Source: JBHOQS01 sp042408875 (lineage in GTDB: Bacteria > Chloroflexota > UBA11872 > JBHOQS01). Taken from it: a DNA stretch of 64,000 nucleotides. The stretch lies in contig JBHOQS010000006.1 of the NCBI GenBank assembly GCA_042408875.1, forward strand, positions 86,340 through 150,339, written 5' to 3'. Each line of letters begins with the position of its first letter. The stretch's first letter is position 1. Positions 62,436 through 64,000 of this stretch are shown here, in pieces. Below the pieces are notes generated by a model, which was not told the origin of the DNA, ran no database searches, and saw nothing but the letters and a program-made list of their open reading frames with translations. A program made the position numbers and the translations under genes.

Positions 62436-62469
62436 TTGACGCGGCGAGGGCAAACGTGCTAACTATATT
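62436..62469 (+). promoter_or_regulatory. Candidate rRNA operon promoter
   Basis: TTGACG at 62436-62441 is followed 18 bp later by TAACTA (62460-62465), with an alternative TATATT at 62464. It lies about 115-145 bp upstream of the 16S gene, in an otherwise non-coding gap (62364-62579) that also contains a poly-A run at 62399-62406. Confidence 0.55.
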
Positions 62470-62579
62470 TTCCGGAAGCGGCGAGAGCCGCGGGCGGCTC
62501 GTCAGAGCCGGCACCTTCGACAACTGAAGAGGGAGCGGAAGCCTCGTGGCGCCCGGGAAACCGGTTCATGCGCGCCGAC

Positions 62580-64000
<1,421 letters not shown>

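Overview
The window reads as a high-GC bacterial chromosome, most likely from the Chloroflexota and probably a thermophilic or Thermomicrobia-like lineage. The basis is the 16S rRNA 5' portion at the right end, a Gram-positive-type YidC/Jag system, MEP-pathway isoprenoid genes and Thr/Ser/Pro-rich surface proteins. The phylum call is an inference from sequence character; no alignment was run. No CRISPR array, insertion sequence, prophage or tRNA gene was recognised.

Layout. 1-4269 is a minus-strand block: a large membrane protein with a Gln-rich coiled coil, then a MoxR ATPase, a DUF58 protein and a BatA-like VWA protein that runs off the window. 4663-10744 holds a Cys-rich small protein, a cupredoxin lipoprotein, a sulfatase, a threonine synthase-like enzyme, a TIM-barrel isomerase and a Gfo/Idh/MocA oxidoreductase. 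11120-22551 is a surface-protein region: a membrane beta-helix protein, a LuxR-type regulator with a degenerate receiver domain, and a co-oriented run of low-complexity secreted proteins plus a TPR protein. Two of these proteins share a roughly 35-residue repeat. 22873-31738 is a housekeeping run: ispH-ispG, a TolB-like lipoprotein on the other strand, then rpmH-rnpA-yidD-yidC-jag, a PfkB-like kinase and a membrane-anchored endonuclease/phosphatase.

32248-34076 encodes a D-2-hydroxyacid dehydrogenase and an HpcH/HpaI aldolase. 34219-40544 is a complete peptide ABC transporter operon (binding protein, two permeases, one fused double ATPase). It is preceded by a sigma70-type promoter, a clear cyclic-di-AMP (ydaO-type) riboswitch and an intrinsic terminator. 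40561-46801 carries an EamA transporter, a DUF5694 protein, a retropepsin-like protein, an enolase-superfamily enzyme, a Tat-like secreted protein and an Eis-like acetyltransferase.

46880-48763 is an arsenic operon in decay: arsR and its promoter look intact, the ArsN2-like gene has lost its 5' part next to a 32-bp palindrome, and arsM has an in-frame amber stop at codon 21. 49460-55425 holds dnaE, a small holin-like membrane protein, and a GIY-YIG nuclease fused to an exonuclease domain whose catalytic residues are all replaced. 55745-59415 groups an Asp-box propeller, a MoaD/ThiS-like protein, a second cupredoxin, a CopD-like membrane protein and a YuiH-type molybdopterin enzyme, which suggests a periplasmic copper/molybdenum redox module. 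guaA, an NAD-dependent epimerase and the start of an rRNA operon close the window.
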